From: Peribolospora baueri
Taxonomy: Eukaryota; Basidiomycota; Peribolosporomycetes; Peribolosporales; Peribolosporaceae
Reading direction: 5' to 3'
Assembly (NCBI GenBank): GCA_029717555.1
Contig: JAMDHS010000054.1
Span: forward strand, 1 to 64,000
DNA: 64,000 bases
How positions within the stretch are numbered: the first letter of the stretch is position 1; every line of letters starts with the position of its first letter. The notes beneath the pieces are model-generated. The model ran no database searches, was not told the origin of the DNA, and worked only from the letters and a program-made list of their open reading frames with translations. The position numbers and the translations under genes were made by a program. Below, one piece after another: positions 20,462 to 32,550 of this stretch.

Positions 20462-23181
20462 ATGACGTCCTCGACAGCCCTCACGTTGCCTTTGACGGCC
20501 CAATCCTATCCACCACCACCTACCTCCTCGGGGTCTGGATCCGGCTTGGACGCGAGTGCGGTGACGGTGACGGCGACAGCAGGCACAGACGCATCCTCTT
20601 CCACCGGTGCTGCAGGCTCTGCGTCTGGCACCCTTCTGCACAACCAGCCGGCGGCGACCCCGGCGCATGCCGAGGAGGGGCACAGAGCGCAAGACGCACG
20701 TTGGGCGCCCAAGACGGACTCCCCCTCCAGCAGATCCGGAGAGGACGCGACGGACCTCGAGGACTTGGAGGTATATGCGCTCGATCATGTCGGGCGCGTT
20801 CGAGACAGTTCTGGTGCGGGTGGGCCATGGGACTCAAGGAATGGGAAGACAAGGAGAGGGCGAGTGTCAGGGAACGCGCTACGAGACGAAGAGGAAGAAG
20901 ATGACTACGGCGAAGAAGAGGACGGAGAAACGAGGGGCATACCACCTACGAACGAGCAGATGAGACAGAGATATTGGAAAAGGGGCTTAGTCAACACGCT
21001 TCTCGTTGCCTCTTGGTGAGATAACCCTCCTTCCGCTTTTTGTCCGGTGCTCTGATAGTAGCTCGAGCTGATTTCAGTTGTTCGCCCTTCGACTGCCCAT
21101 TATTGCCCTTGCTTGATCTCGTAAAGGTACTTATGGTCAACTTGTGAGCGTTTCGTCTTCCTCGTTCACACGATCTCGGCTCTCGCTGCGTCTAACGCGC
21201 CAATTTCCTCACCTCTCCTTCGTCGCTCCGATCAAAGGCATCTCCGTCTACAACAAGTTCCTCTTTTCTAGAGACCAGTACAACTTCAAATACCCTCTCT
21301 TCGTCACCTCTCTACATATGTTCGTCCAGTTCGCCCTCTCCTCTCTCGCTTTGCGCCTCTTTCCAAGATGGAAGCCTGCAAATAACCCTAGTAGGAGAGA
21401 TTGGCTGTGAGTCGAGAGACCCTCCGGTTCTCGAAGATCCAGTGATTGAAACTTGACATTGACCTTTGCTTGTCCAACGTACTGGAATTTGTGCACTCGT
21501 TCCTTTGTAGGTTCAAGGTTGTCCCTTGCGCCGTCGCGACCAGTCTAGACATCGGACTGAGCAACCTTTCCCTCAAAACGATCACCCTCTCTTTCTACAG
21601 TGAGTTCGCTCAGACCTTTGTATCTAGGTTTTCGCCCATCTATGGTTTTGGTTTCCCCGGATCGATCGTTTTCTAACCTCTGTTTTTCTAACCCCTCCCT
21701 CCCCGCACTTAGCGATGTGCAAATCCTCCTCTCTCGCCTTTGTTCTCCTTTTTGCGTTCATCTTCCGCCTCGAACGACCTCGTCTCTCCCTCGTAGCCAT
21801 TATTGCGGTCATTACAATCGGTGTCATCCTCATGGTGTCCACGGAGACCAAGTTCTCTCTCGCTGGAGCCATCGAAGTGCTGTCCGCTTCGGCCATGGGA
21901 GGTCTTCGATGGTCGCTCACGCAGATGTTCCTCCATCGAGAGTCAATGGGCATGAACAACCCTCTCGCAACCGTCTTCTGGCTTTCTCCCATCATGGCCG
22001 TCGTCCTCTCCTCCATTTCCCTCATCTTCGAAGGCTGGGGTGAACTCTTCGGCTCGGAACACTTTTCTACCCTCCCCCAAACCCTCAAAACTCTCGGCCT
22101 GGTCATCTTCCCAGGCGCGATGGCATTCGCCATGCAGCTGTCCGAGTTCGGTCTCATCAGCCGCACCTCGGTCGTGACTTTGAGCGTGTTCGGTATCTTC
22201 AAGGAGGTCGGTACCATCGTCGTCGCTAGCCTAGTCTTCGGGGATGAGTTGCATGTCGTCAATGGCATCGGTCTCGGTATTACCCTGCTCGGTATCGCCT
22301 CTTATAACTACCTCAAGTATCGCATTCTCACCTCTGCCGATGCCGCTGCTGCCGTGCAAGCAAAAGATGCGTATGTGCACCACCGCCTTGCGATGGAGGA
22401 AGAGGAGGGAGAGGAGGAAGAGGCGAACGATGGACTCGGTGAAGGCGAGCGCCGGAGCAGCGACAAAGAGAGAGAGGGATTTGGCGATGGTCAGAGCGAA
22501 GGTTCGGGGATCGGATTGTACAACCTGGTGAGTCGATGCCCCTTCAGTGTCATTAAGGTCGGGAAGGTTTTGATCCTCTCTTGACCGTGAATGCCGGACG
22601 TGTCCGACGTTTTCGCTTGCGCTCACCCCGGTTTTTGATATCGTTCTCCTACTGCCCTTTTCTCTCAGGCTGTCGAATCGACGCCGTTCCTGTCCCTCTA
22701 CGCGGCGTCACCGATCCCGCGGCATCCCGACCGGCCCCCGCTAGACCCTCTCAATGCAGCTGGAAGAGCACTCTCCTCACCCGGCGTCCCGAGGAAGAGC
22801 GCCTCCTTGCGAAGGGCGTCGTCTCAGCAGCAAGGATGGAGGTCGTCGTCGGGTCGCGACGCAAACGCGGACATCGCCATGGGCCGAATGGGCGGCTTCG
22901 AGAATCGTGCTGAGGCCTCGTCGGCACAAGGGAGGGAGCGATGGGCGGCGATGGGTCGCAACGAGGCGCTGTTCGACCTAGGAGAGGAGGAAGAGAACCA
23001 GCAGCAACACAACGGCGGCAGCTCCCGCGCCCCTGTCAACTCTCGATCGAGGACGGAAGAAGAGGCGAACATGGACGGGTGGAATCATAGCGGGTTCGAG
23101 AGCACCGGCGGCGGTGTCGTGTTTGAAGAGGACGACGAGAATGGGGCCGGGGAGGACGAATCGCTGGTGGAACGACGATGA
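20462..23181 (+). CDS. Triose-phosphate/nucleotide-sugar transporter family, SLC35C2-like
   Basis: Multi-pass Golgi or ER transporter of the TPT/EamA superfamily, closest by pattern to SLC35C2 and yeast Ymd8; the substrate cannot be read from the sequence. Six exons (20462-21015, 21127-21143, 21238-21406, 21511-21599, 21713-22527, 22669-23181) sum to 2157 nt (718 aa). The second exon is only 17 nt and completes SWYLWSTCISVYNKF, the family's first-helix motif. Later landmarks are VATSLDIGLSNLSLKTITLS, EVLSASAMGGLRWSLTQ and FGIFKEVGTI. An acidic N-terminal region and a long disordered C-terminal tail extend the protein well beyond the usual 350-450 residues; both look cytosolic. Confidence 0.85.
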
Positions 23182-23485
23182 CAGGGAAAGCCCTTTCCTC
23201 TTTTGGTCTGCTCAGTAGATACCCCAGGGTTCTCCGCCTTATCGTCGGACGGATGTGATCCGTGGGATGTGGAACGCGATGGAGAGCTCGCAGAGGGCTA
23301 TAAGAGTCCGTCGCATTTTGCCGCACCTATCTGTCCGTTGCTCAATGCAAGAGAAGGCCAATGCTTCATTCACGCTACGATATGTCGGTACCACCAGAGA
23401 AGCCGCCGGTGATTGCGCGTACAAGAAACCGAATCTCTATCCAATCATGCCATACCCCTGCTCGGCCCCTCTAACACCCACCGTC
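23182..23485. other. Convergent intergenic region, SLC35C2-like/DUF726
   Basis: About 300 bases between two stop codons on opposite strands. No additional feature seen. Confidence 0.6.
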
Positions 23486-26400
23486 TCACTCGTCAAACTT
23501 CACCCGCTTAAGCACAGCTCTCAACTTCTCCCCTTCGCAAACTTCAAAGTGCCCGCAGAGGAGGTCCGACACGTCCACGTTCTCGATCCCCGGCACCGGT
23601 TTGGACGACACGGGCTCCGCGCCGGCCACTTTTGGCAGCTCACCTTCCCGCATTTCTTCCCACTTCAGCCCACTGCCTAGGTGGGCGGCTAGTCTGCAGA
23701 CCATGTCCTTGGAAGCTACGCGGGCGAAGCGAGAAGAAAGACGAGCGGTCTGTGAATTAAAATGAGCATGGAGATGATGGGAGCGGAACAGAAGGCACTT
23801 ACAGTACGCGTCTTTTGCGAGTGAATATCAAGAAATAGAACGATCGTCAGCGAAGGACCAGCTAGCCATTGAGGCACATGTCGATTGGGAGCTCGAGCGA
23901 TGAAGCAACGAACTCACTGACGAACCGCCTCGCGACGACAGTCCTTGCCAGCCTCCACTGGCTCGGGGCCATGCTCAACGGCCCGGATATGAGCAGCACG
24001 CTGTCAACGATATGGGTGTGCAGTTCCGGGTTCTTCGCAAGCTCCAGGAGCGCCGTGACGATAGTGGTGCATCCTAGTGACGTCCCGATCTGCGTCAAGT
24101 CGGGCATGAAAAACGGAAGGAATGACTTAGTGGTGAGTGCGCACTTTGGGCTAAGGCCCTCGTTGGATCTTGACGTCGACTCTATGATCCGTCAAAGCAG
24201 CAATCATCGACGCCCACTAGAATGACGGGCCGGTGGCCTTGAACTTCTTTTGACAACGTCTCCGCCAAGATGACGCCGGCCTTTCGAGCCTATTGCAGCG
24301 TTTCAAGTGCAAAATCCTGCCACGTTAGCGGAGCGATGAGGACTGCTTTGAACCGCAAGCTCACCTTACCTTGTCTTTGGCCCGAATAAAGACAGAGTCG
24401 AGAGAGAACGACGCTGCGCTGAATATGGTGATGGGTAGCCTGAGAAGAAAGGAAGCAGCGACATTCAACATCACGCGGCAACGCGTCGCACGTCAGTTCT
24501 CGTAGAACCCTCCAAACGACATTCGTCTTGGAATACAATGACGTACGTAAGAGCACCGAGACCAGCGAGCGCGGTCTGCTTAATGATCCCCTCTGCCGCT
24601 TTTTGGCCTCCCGATCTGATGGCGAAGTCGATCACGTAGGAGCGCAAGTTTCTTCCGGTCAAGAGCATCGCTTTGAGGGGCAAGGGGTTAAATCACACGC
24701 CGTGGGCAGTGCACGTCAGCCTGGGTCGTTAAAGGGATCCTCGAGCAGAGAGAGATAATCGGGACATCCGGAGAGAGGGTATTGCAGACGCACACGCTGT
24801 CTCGGATTTGATGGCGTACACGTCGCGTCTGTCGATGGTGCGGCCCAGCGCCTCTCTCCATGGCACGATGTACTGGTCTTGTTCAAGCAGGAGGCCTGAA
24901 GCTACGATGGTTGCCTGCGCCACATAAGAGTAGCCAAATTTATGCGCTCTTAGGGCCTCTCTTCGCAGAGCTGCGTCTCACATTCCTTACTCACATGCAG
25001 ACTCGGAATCTCTACGATCCCTTCTAAGTCCTCCGTTTTAATGACCTCAAATTCAAACTCGTCAATGCCTTGCAACCGTCTGCGCGTCTTGTACCCAGCG
25101 AGACCTCCGCCGCCAAGGCCGAACAGGGTGCCCATCAGTACGATGCCTCCCGATGTTGCTAGGAAGCTCGCGCCCGTTAGTCCGGCTAAAAGGGGAGCCA
25201 CGACTGGTGCGGCCAAGCCTGGTTGAGTGGAACGCGCGTGCAAAGGGGGTGAGGAAGGCGTTGAACATCATGGTGAAATGATCGACATCGTCATCGTGGA
25301 TGATCATACCTCCGGTGAGCCCTACGGCAACCCCACCCAGCTGCGCTCAACAGAGAGAAAAGTCAGATGGGCTCGAACTTCCGACGAATCCAGACGATTC
25401 CAATGAGAGCTTTGCTTGCACCCGGCTTATTCATTTCAACTCACGATAAACCCAGTGCCAGTAGCAGCCCACTTAGCCCACTTCCCGGCCTGATTCCGCG
25501 TCTTGACGGCCTGAGCGCCCGAGAAGTTCATCCACGCACGACGTCCACCGTCCCTTTCCTCTGAAGACAAAAGTGTACCCTGAGAGGTGGAGGAAGCGGC
25601 CGGGAGATGAATTTCGTCCTTGGCGTCTGAACCCGTTGATCTCGCCGCCGCTTTTCTCTCTGAGAGGAAGAAGTAGAGAGTCTTTTTTTGACCACGAGAA
25701 TTGCTCAATGAAAAACTGAAAACGGGACGCAACGTTCGGACACTGCGTGGCAGAGTGAATTCTGGTCACCACGGAGGGGCGCTCACCTGGGCGACAGCCT
25801 TCTCGGCCTGCCAAATCTGCTGCATCTCGATGCCGAGGGCCTGGCAGGCGCCGAACAAGATGGCCCTCGCCCGCGCATCGTAGTGGCAAGGGTCGTTCGG
25901 GCGTTCTGGAGGCGCGATTCCTTGCTGCGCTTTCTCCTTCTCCTTTTTCGCTTCCTCCCTGGTCTTGTACTTCAGTTTGACATTCGAGTCCTCCGTAAGT
26001 GGCTCGTCCTCCCTCGCGGACTCTGGAACAAGCTGTAATTCGTCCTTGAGGCCTTGATCTTCCCCTTCGCTCGCCTTGCCGCCAGCCCCTCGCATCGCTC
26101 CATTTTTCTGAACGTCGACCTCCACTTCTCCGAAGAGGTCGTCCTGCTCCCACAGAACCGTTTTGCCGTCCTCCGCTCGCCGCTCACCCATGCCGAGAGC
26201 AACGAGCAAGAGCTCGTTGATCACCTCGAACCCCCTGTCCTTCTCCTTTTCCAACAGGCCTTCCCTCTCATGCTCCTCGTCTCCCTGCGCGGCGGCCCTG
26301 ATCTGCACAACACTTTCGCCCTCGTCCGGAGGTAGCGATTCGGGGAGAACGCCGAGGTGCTGGCACGTAGCGTTGAGGAACTTAGCGCCGTACTCGGACC

Positions 26401-26569
26401 ATTCAGTCGTCGGTGAGGACGGGACCGATTGGTCGGAAGAGGGTCTGGACGAGGCGATGGAGTGAACGAGGGTGTAGGCTGCGTGCTGTACGGCGATGCT
26501 TACCAGCAGGCGGAGAGCAGGAGACCAAGTGGGGGAGAATGATCGCAGGCCGGCGGGCGTTGAAGGCAT
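23486..26569 (-). CDS. DUF726 (TMCO4-like) alpha/beta-hydrolase membrane protein
   Basis: Member of the DUF726/TMCO4 family, predicted membrane-associated alpha/beta hydrolases of largely unknown function. The first exon encodes a long soluble region with an acidic, Lys/Glu-rich linker. A later exon holds a glycine-rich hydrophobic hairpin (VVAPLLAGLTGASFLATSGG... GTLFGLGGGGLAGYKTRRR, about 25210-25060). Next come SGLLLEQDQYIVPW, LTGRNLRSYVIDFAIR and the hydrolase core with GHRPVILVG-like and STTIVTALLEL segments (24250-24020). The C-terminus ends KRVKFDE. It contains many short introns, and I resolved the exons only by their open frames. The start is the long frame's ATG at 26569, 308 bp from the SWC5 start. 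Confidence 0.8.
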
Positions 26570-26877
26570 GATGCGTCACCGACCAGCGGAGGCTGGCAAC
26601 TGAGTCTGATGACTGTAGAAGCCAATATAAAGGCTGTGAATGCACGAGAAGACTGCGAAGACAGATAGGAGAGGGCGAGGTAGAAGTGAACGAAAGGAAG
26701 GAAGGCTTACCTACATCGACCAGAGAGGTTTGTGATTCTCCCACCTCGGAAATGTGCCTGATCGATCCGGGGCGCGTGAAGATGCGATAAATTACGATTA
26801 CTGCGTCGCGGCACTTCTTTTCTTTCCTCCTTCCATCATCCCGTCGCTCAGCTAGTCAGTCCATCCACCACCACAAC
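26570..26877. promoter_or_regulatory. Bidirectional promoter region DUF726/SWC5
   Basis: The 308 bp between two divergent start codons must hold both promoters and 5' leaders. I see no specific TATA box or operator that I would defend. Confidence 0.5.
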
Positions 26878-28122
26878 ATGGCGACATCTCCGCGAGCGAA
26901 TCCCAAGCGCGACGAGCTGCCATCCGACTCGGAAGAAGACGACGAGGATTTCGTTCCGCGGCACAATGGAGGTGAGTGCGTGAGCGAACGGCGCCACGTA
27001 GCGGTCGTACGACTTGTCTTTTCCGATTGACGAATCCGTCTCTCTTTCCCATCGGTCCGATTAGACGCAGACGCCACATCGTCCGGTTCGTGTTCGGACG
27101 ACGATAATGAGGCGCAGAGAGGGAAGCGGGCCAAGTTGGACCGAGGCGGCGTAAGGTGGGGCGGTCTCTAGTTTCCATATCATGAAAGGACGAGCTGAGG
27201 TCAAACGTGACTTTGTCGCTGATCCATCCTGCCTTGCATCCCTGTTCGCCACAGTGCACCATCCGCTACTAGAGCAGACACAGACCTCCTCTGGGCTGAG
27301 CTGAACGCCGAGACACCGTCCAGGAAAGCGTTGGGGTCAGGGGCTACTTCTGGGGACGGAGCAGCACACGCGCCAGACGGAATGATGGTGAAGATCGTGA
27401 CGGAATACAAGTTTGCTAATGACATCATCAGGTAGGCGCTCTGGATTCCTGCACACGCTCTCCCTGGTCCGCTAACTGGTCCTTCTCACATCATCAAACT
27501 TGATTGATGCCCCAGGGAGGATAAACTGGTTCCATCCACCTCACCAGAGGCAATAGCTTACTTCAAGAAACACCCGGAATTGGCACCAAAATCTACAGCG
27601 GAAGTAGGAGCAAAAAGCAGCAGGGAAGCATCCAACAACAAAGGCAAGGGTGAAGCAGGTGAAGGTGCCATCGTTGGAAAACAGACCGCGCAGGGGAAGA
27701 CGGATCATGTCGAGGGGTCCGCATTAGCTACTGAGGGCAAACCTCTCATCAGCGGCCGACCTGGACAGGAAGGCCCATCATCATCAAACTCTTCCAGCGC
27801 TTCGCCGTCCCCATCCACGAGCGATGCCGGTGCAGGCGCGAAAAGACCGCGACCAGGTCCGCGCAAACCGAAGACGTCCCTCGCGTCACGCGCAGCGGCC
27901 GCATCGAACAAGCCGGTCAAGCTGAATACGTTGGAGAAGTCCAAGATGGATTGGGACAAGTACGCGTCGAGGGCGGAGAACGCGGGGTTGAAGGAAGAGA
28001 TGGAGGCGCAGAGGAAGAGTAAGACCGGCTTCTTGGAGAAGAAGGACTTTTTGGAGAGGGTGGAAGGAAGAGCGGGGCAGTTTTTCGACAAGAGCAAGCA
28101 GCTCGGAAAGAGGACGGGCTGA
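26878..28122 (+). CDS. SWC5: SWR1-complex protein 5 (BCNT/CFDP1 domain)
   Basis: Subunit of the SWR1 chromatin remodeller that exchanges H2A for H2A.Z in the nucleus. Exons 26878-26971, 27065-27155, 27255-27431 and 27516-28122 give 969 nt (322 aa). The N-terminus is strongly acidic (SDSEEDDEDFVPRHNG and SCSDDDNEAQRGKRAKLD), as expected of the histone-binding tail, with a DLLWAELN element after it. The C-terminal BCNT domain reads KLNTLEKSKMDWDKYA... LKEEMEAQRKSKTGFLEKKDFL. The middle is a low-complexity linker. All four exon junctions keep frame. The match to the BCNT-C signature is clear. Confidence 0.92.
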
Positions 28123-28407
28123 AGGTGTTTTTTTATGCGTATACCGTGCGTCGGTCGCGTTGTCTCGTTGTATGTAGTAGCTTGTACTTTTAGCTTGAGT
28201 TCATCACCCTGTAATTGTCTGGTCAGGAACACCGACAGAATGGAATCACGAGCCAGTCGACCAGAGGAGGCCCAATTGGCCCAAGACCCGCCCGCTCGAG
28301 CGTCGCGCGACGACTTGGCAACGAGAGCAGTCTATGGCGTGCCTGCTGGAAATATGCCTTCGACGAAAGATTCTAAGAAGCACATAAAGGACGCGCCGCA
28401 ACGGCCT

Positions 28408-30681
28408 TCAAATCACTTCGATCGCCATCTCCTCATCCTCCTCATCCATGCCATCGTTGTCCTCCTCGGGTACCTTCTCAGCGCCGATTTCGTCCTCCAC
28501 GTCCTTATCGGCTCGTGTCTCTTCTGACTCGTCTCGTTGGATCAGGTTCACGAGGCGTTCCATCGGTTCGGCCACCTACCAAGAGGAAGCAAGGTCGGGA
28601 ATAAACAAGGGAAAGGGGCGAACGATAGGCTTGTCAGTCCGAAGCCGTACTGGTGCTGGCTCTTGATCGAGCAAACTTCCGCCCTCGGAACGAACAGAGG
28701 TTCGAAAACGCACCTTGTCATCCTTCTCAGTCAAGTGCGCCGTCTTGATCACCGTATAGACGCCCCTACGCCTCGCAGACTGTCGGCCCCTAAGTGTGGT
28801 GCAGAGCAACAGGAGACTCTCGACGAGCATTAGTCGCAGTGCGGAGTCCGGTTCTCGGATTTTGGTGGGCGGAAGGAACTGGCAGGAGGGAGGGAGGGCG
28901 TCTTGCTCCTGTGTGCCGAGATGGGATGGACGGATTCGAGAGAAGAGCAACCAGAAGGTCAGAAGCCGCCGCGTGGGCATCAATCGTGGTCGACAACTCC
29001 AAGGTCCGGACTGATCACGGTTCCCCGCCCACTCACATCGATATCAAACTCTTCCGGCCCACAAAGCGGCAAGAGCAGGTATGGCAGAAGATCGACGCCA
29101 CGCCAACGCTCAGTCTCTGCCAGCGACTCGTCTTCGTCTTCTGGATTGGGGCGGATGAGGAGCCTGTGTGCGGATTTGACGAAGAGAACGTTCCTGCAGG
29201 TGCAGAGGGCAGCCGCGGGCAAAGGGGGTAGACATAGGCGAGATTGGTCAGACGGCGACATATTCCAGAAGCGTATGTCACTCAAAAGTGGAGAAAGACC
29301 TACTTGATGGCGCTGATGACGCCGCCACGCCGAATGATCTCGGGGTGCTCTGTGTACACCATGATCCGGGAGATGGGGTATTCCGCTTTACGCCTCTCTC
29401 CCGCTTCTTCCTTGGCTTCGGCATTCGTGGACGTGGTGGAGGCCAGGGGAGTGACGAAGAATTGGCGGCCGGACGGGAGCTACGTTTCCGTCCGATTCGA
29501 ATAGACGGTCGGTGCGGGCCGATTCAGCCAATGGCGTCGGCAAACCATGTCGTGCGAGCAGAAGACTACGAGAACTCACGATAGTGATGTTGGCGAACAC
29601 GCTCGCCAGAAAGTGACAATTCCCTTTCCGCTTGATTCTCTTTCTCGGGTTCGTCTCCTTCTCCCTCTCCTTCTCCTCCTTTTCTCTCTTCTCCTTCTCC
29701 TTCTCCTTCTCTCCTTTCACCTCGCCCAAGCCTGAGCCGCTACCTTTGTTCGCCCCTTCTTCAAACGCGTCGAGAAGTTTCGCCATTGCGGAGACCTTCT
29801 TCTTCTCGTCCGCACTGGCTTCTCCCTGCGCCGCCGAGGATCCCCCGGGCTCTGCTCCGTTCGGCGCTCCTCCCGCCGGCCCTGCAACTCCCCCTCCTCC
29901 GGTGGCCATGGATCCGGCTCTAGCAACTTCTTCGACAGAAAGGAACTTGTAAATAGGCTCGTCGGGGACTTGGAGGTTCAAGAGCTTTGCGGAGACAGAT
30001 TCAAGTTTGGTGAGGTTCGAGAGGAGCATGCAGGCCAAGTCTGCTAGGAGGGCGATGGGGTCCTGTTCGGAGAAAAAGTCATATGCTAATCAAGTCAACA
30101 ACGTATGTGATAAGTATAGTCCCTCGAATGAAAGCGACATCTTACTGAAATGTACGAGATGAGGAAAGCCAGAAACTCTTCGTCGGCGATTTTGCGAGCG
30201 ACGATCAGGCTGTCAGACAAATTTGTCAAAGCTGCAAAGGCATCATGCGCTGTGATCTTCCAGACGGAATGAATGTGCACGTGAAGAGAGAAAAGTGGAA
30301 AGCGAGAAAAGGATGAGAAAGCACACGGCACGGCTCCACCCTACCCCATCTCCCTTTCCAACTCACAGGCTCGTCCTTGCACAAGTTCTTCAGCGCGCCG
30401 ATGGCATCCAAGTCTTTCCCATCGCGGCCCTTAACCCTCGGGTACGCGTTCGTGAAGAGAGACCGATGAGGAGAGGTTTTGGAGGAGTGTCCGACGAGAT
30501 TCTGGAGCGCTACTTGGCGCACTTGTGGGTTTGGATCGGTGAGGAAAGGGAGGAGCTGTGCACGTCGGAGGGGCCGCAAGTTGCCATGATTAGCGGTGAG
30601 ACGTTGTGCCGTACATTCTGCTCTCGCCGACGGTTCTCTCCTTTGCATGCGAGCTCATCTCACCTCTGAAAGCTGCGCCAT
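28408..30681 (-). CDS. HGH1: Hgh1 homologue, eEF2-folding armadillo chaperone
   Basis: Cytosolic armadillo-repeat protein that in yeast helps fold elongation factor 2 together with TRiC. It starts MAQLSE at 30681 and, across an intron, continues QLLPFLTDPNPQVRQVALQN. Further conserved pieces are IGALKNLCKDEP, AFAALTNLSDS, ACMLLSNLTKLES, NVLFVKSAHRLL, GVDLLPYLLLPLCGPEEFD and the C-terminal CQFLPPTKIREPD followed by MLVESLLLLCTTLRGRQ. The acidic tail ends EEMAIEVI at a TGA at 28408-28410. A Lys/Glu-rich low-complexity insert lies between the repeats at about 29740-29640. Many introns are present; I did not place every boundary. Confidence 0.87.
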
Positions 30682-31096
30682 CGTAGATGCGTGAGGACGA
30701 ATGACGAAGGAAGGAAGCTGAAACGAGTGAGTCTTACCCGGCGCCTCGATCAAATGCTGCGGCAACTGGTCTCGCCTCGCCCAGCCTCGCGCTGGGTCGC
30801 AGATCGAAACTACATAAGCGCGTCGCCGTCGGTCCCTTTCCCTTCCCATCACCACCACCACGCCACCGCCACCGCCACCGCCACCCGCCCTCACCGTCGC
30901 CATCCGCTCACCCTCTTTTCTCCCTACCCTCTTCTTCCTTTTCCCTTTTCTTTGTTTTCTTCCCCACAGGGTCTGGATGACAGTCTCGACGGCTCGTTTT
31001 CCTTTCCCTGCAGATTTCCTCTCATCCATCCGCCCATCCACCCGTCAACCGGTCAACTCACCTCGGTTCCTTTCCCGTTCGGCTTGACGACACGGC

Positions 31097-31258
31097 TCAC
31101 CGCCTTTTCTTCATAGCGTCCAACCCGCCTTCTTCTGAGCCGCTCTCCGCCACCAACCGCCGCGTCGTAAGGTGCTCGATCGCCTTCTCCCGCTCCCAGC
31201 ATGCGCACAAGGTGTCCGCCGTGAAAACCGGACCGGCTGCCCAAACGACAGGACACAT
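31097..31258 (-). CDS. Possible small protein, unrecognised (53 aa)
   Basis: An ATG at 31258 opens MCPVVWAAGPVFTADTLC, then ACWEREKAIEHLTTRRL and a basic end LDAMKKRR, stopping at 31097. The composition is balanced, with a hydrophobic N-terminal half and a charged C-terminal half, unlike the low-complexity frames around it. That pattern would suit a small membrane-associated protein. The frame also stays open upstream to 31330. I know no matching family, and spliced upstream exons cannot be excluded. Confidence 0.33.
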   Translation of the reverse strand: MCPVVWAAGPVFTADTLCACWEREKAIEHLTTRRLVAESGSEEGGLDAMKKRR

Positions 31259-31285
31259 GAGGAAAGGGCAAGATGCGCCATGCAC

Positions 31286-31387
31286 CTTAGTGTGAAGTTT
31301 GAGGTTACCTCCGGTTTCCACCAAGCTCACACACTCTTAGTGTGAAGTTTGAGAGGTTACCTACGGGTTCCACCATGCTACACACAC
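31286..31387. repeat. Tandem repeat, two units of about 50 bp
   Basis: CTTAGTGTGAAGTTTGAG begins a unit at 31286 and again at 31336. Each continues as GGTTACCT..GGTTCCACCA and ends in a CACACAC run. The units differ by a few substitutions and short indels. Confidence 0.85.
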
Positions 31388-32170
31388 AAACGCAAGACCA
31401 TCGTCCATGACCGGACAGACTCGAAGTACTGCATAGCGTCCAGCAAGCAAGTAATGCCGGCCGATCAGCATGCCCATCTTCACAGCAGGCCTCAAACGCT
31501 TTCCACATTGAGACAAAGGGTGCCACTCAGCAAACGAATATTCCGCTATGGATTGTGTGCACGTCCCAACTTCCCAACTTCTTGGCTGTCATCCGTGCGT
31601 CGACCTATTGAACAACTCAATCACTTCGCCTGGTTTATCGCTCCCGTCCATCACCATAATTGCTACCTTGCCGAACCGCCTCGCATCTGGTTATGAGCTA
31701 CATCAATAGGGTTTCCTTCTTTTGGCCCCTGCGTTACCCGTCTTCGGACCCGGCTTTGCTCCCATTTCAACCCGTAGTTCGGCCTCTGCGCCATGTTTCC
31801 ACCAACCTATCACCCGGGATTTCGTATTCCTTCCATGATCCAGTCCAACCCTGTCGCCCTTCCTTCGCACCGGTTCGTCTCAACCTATTCGCCATTGTCA
31901 CATTACCATCATGTCGTCGCCGTCCATCTTCCGGTCCATCCTCTTCGTCTTTCGGTCCATCACCTTTGAACCTCTGTCCATCGCCCTCCACCGCCCTCTT
32001 TTTCGCCAAGACCCGGGTTGATCTGTACGTACGTTCCCCCATCGGGCGTCGGTATTGTTCCTCTCCGAGCGTCTCCATTGCAGACGTCTCGTTAGCCCCC
32101 ATTGTGGGCGTGCCCCCATCGTGGGCATCATCACAGGCCGTCGGTTCTGGTATTGCGATCTAGGTCGTAC

Positions 32171-32187
32171 CGAGGTTCGAATCCTCG
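32171..32187 (+). other. Isolated tRNA T-arm / pol III B-box-like hairpin
   Basis: CGAGG-TTCGAAT-CCTCG forms a perfect 5-bp stem with a 7-nt T loop, and GGTTCGAATCC (32174-32184) is an exact B-box. CCGCGGC follows at the acceptor position and a T5 run lies at about 32275. I could not fold an anticodon arm, D-arm or matching 5' acceptor strand upstream. This is therefore a tRNA fragment, a tRNA-derived SINE end or chance, not an intact tRNA gene. Confidence 0.4.
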
Positions 32188-32550
32188 CCGCGGCGTTGTA
32201 TTCCTCTTTCCTCGTTGCGTCTTCGCGACGAAGGGTTGTTAAGCCAGCGTCACACGACGCCAGACTTTCTGATCCTTTTTGGACCCCCTCCGCTCAGCCG
32301 ACTGGCCCTGTTTTGCTCTACTGTCCCTGTATTTGACGAGGCGTGCCAAGGCGCGTCTCTCCGTTAGTAGTTGACGAGGTGCGTGATGGCGCGACGTGGT
32401 CACATGCTTCGAACCAAGCTAGCTCCCTGCACTATTCTGCGCGACACTTGGTACATGGCAAGGGTTACTTCCCTAATTTTCCTTTCTCGGCCGCCCACTC
32501 GTCATTCGCCCTTGATATTTAAACCCCCTATGCGTCTGCGAAAAAAGGAT

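Larger units (their letters stand above)
30682..32550. other. Mostly non-coding region between HGH1 and SMN1
   Basis: It contains a (CCACCG)n-type run at about 30857-30895, a possible small ORF (31097-31258), a two-copy 50-bp repeat (31286-31387) and a tRNA-like T-arm (32171-32187). It also holds a pyrimidine-rich stretch from about 31700 to 32100 with no protein family that I recognise. The HGH1 promoter must lie at its left end. Confidence 0.55.

Noticed and set aside
31660-32163. 167-residue Ser/Pro-rich plus-strand frame, possibly an element-encoded protein
   Set aside because: Pyrimidine-rich composition explains it; no protease, polymerase or integrase motif is seen in any frame nearby.
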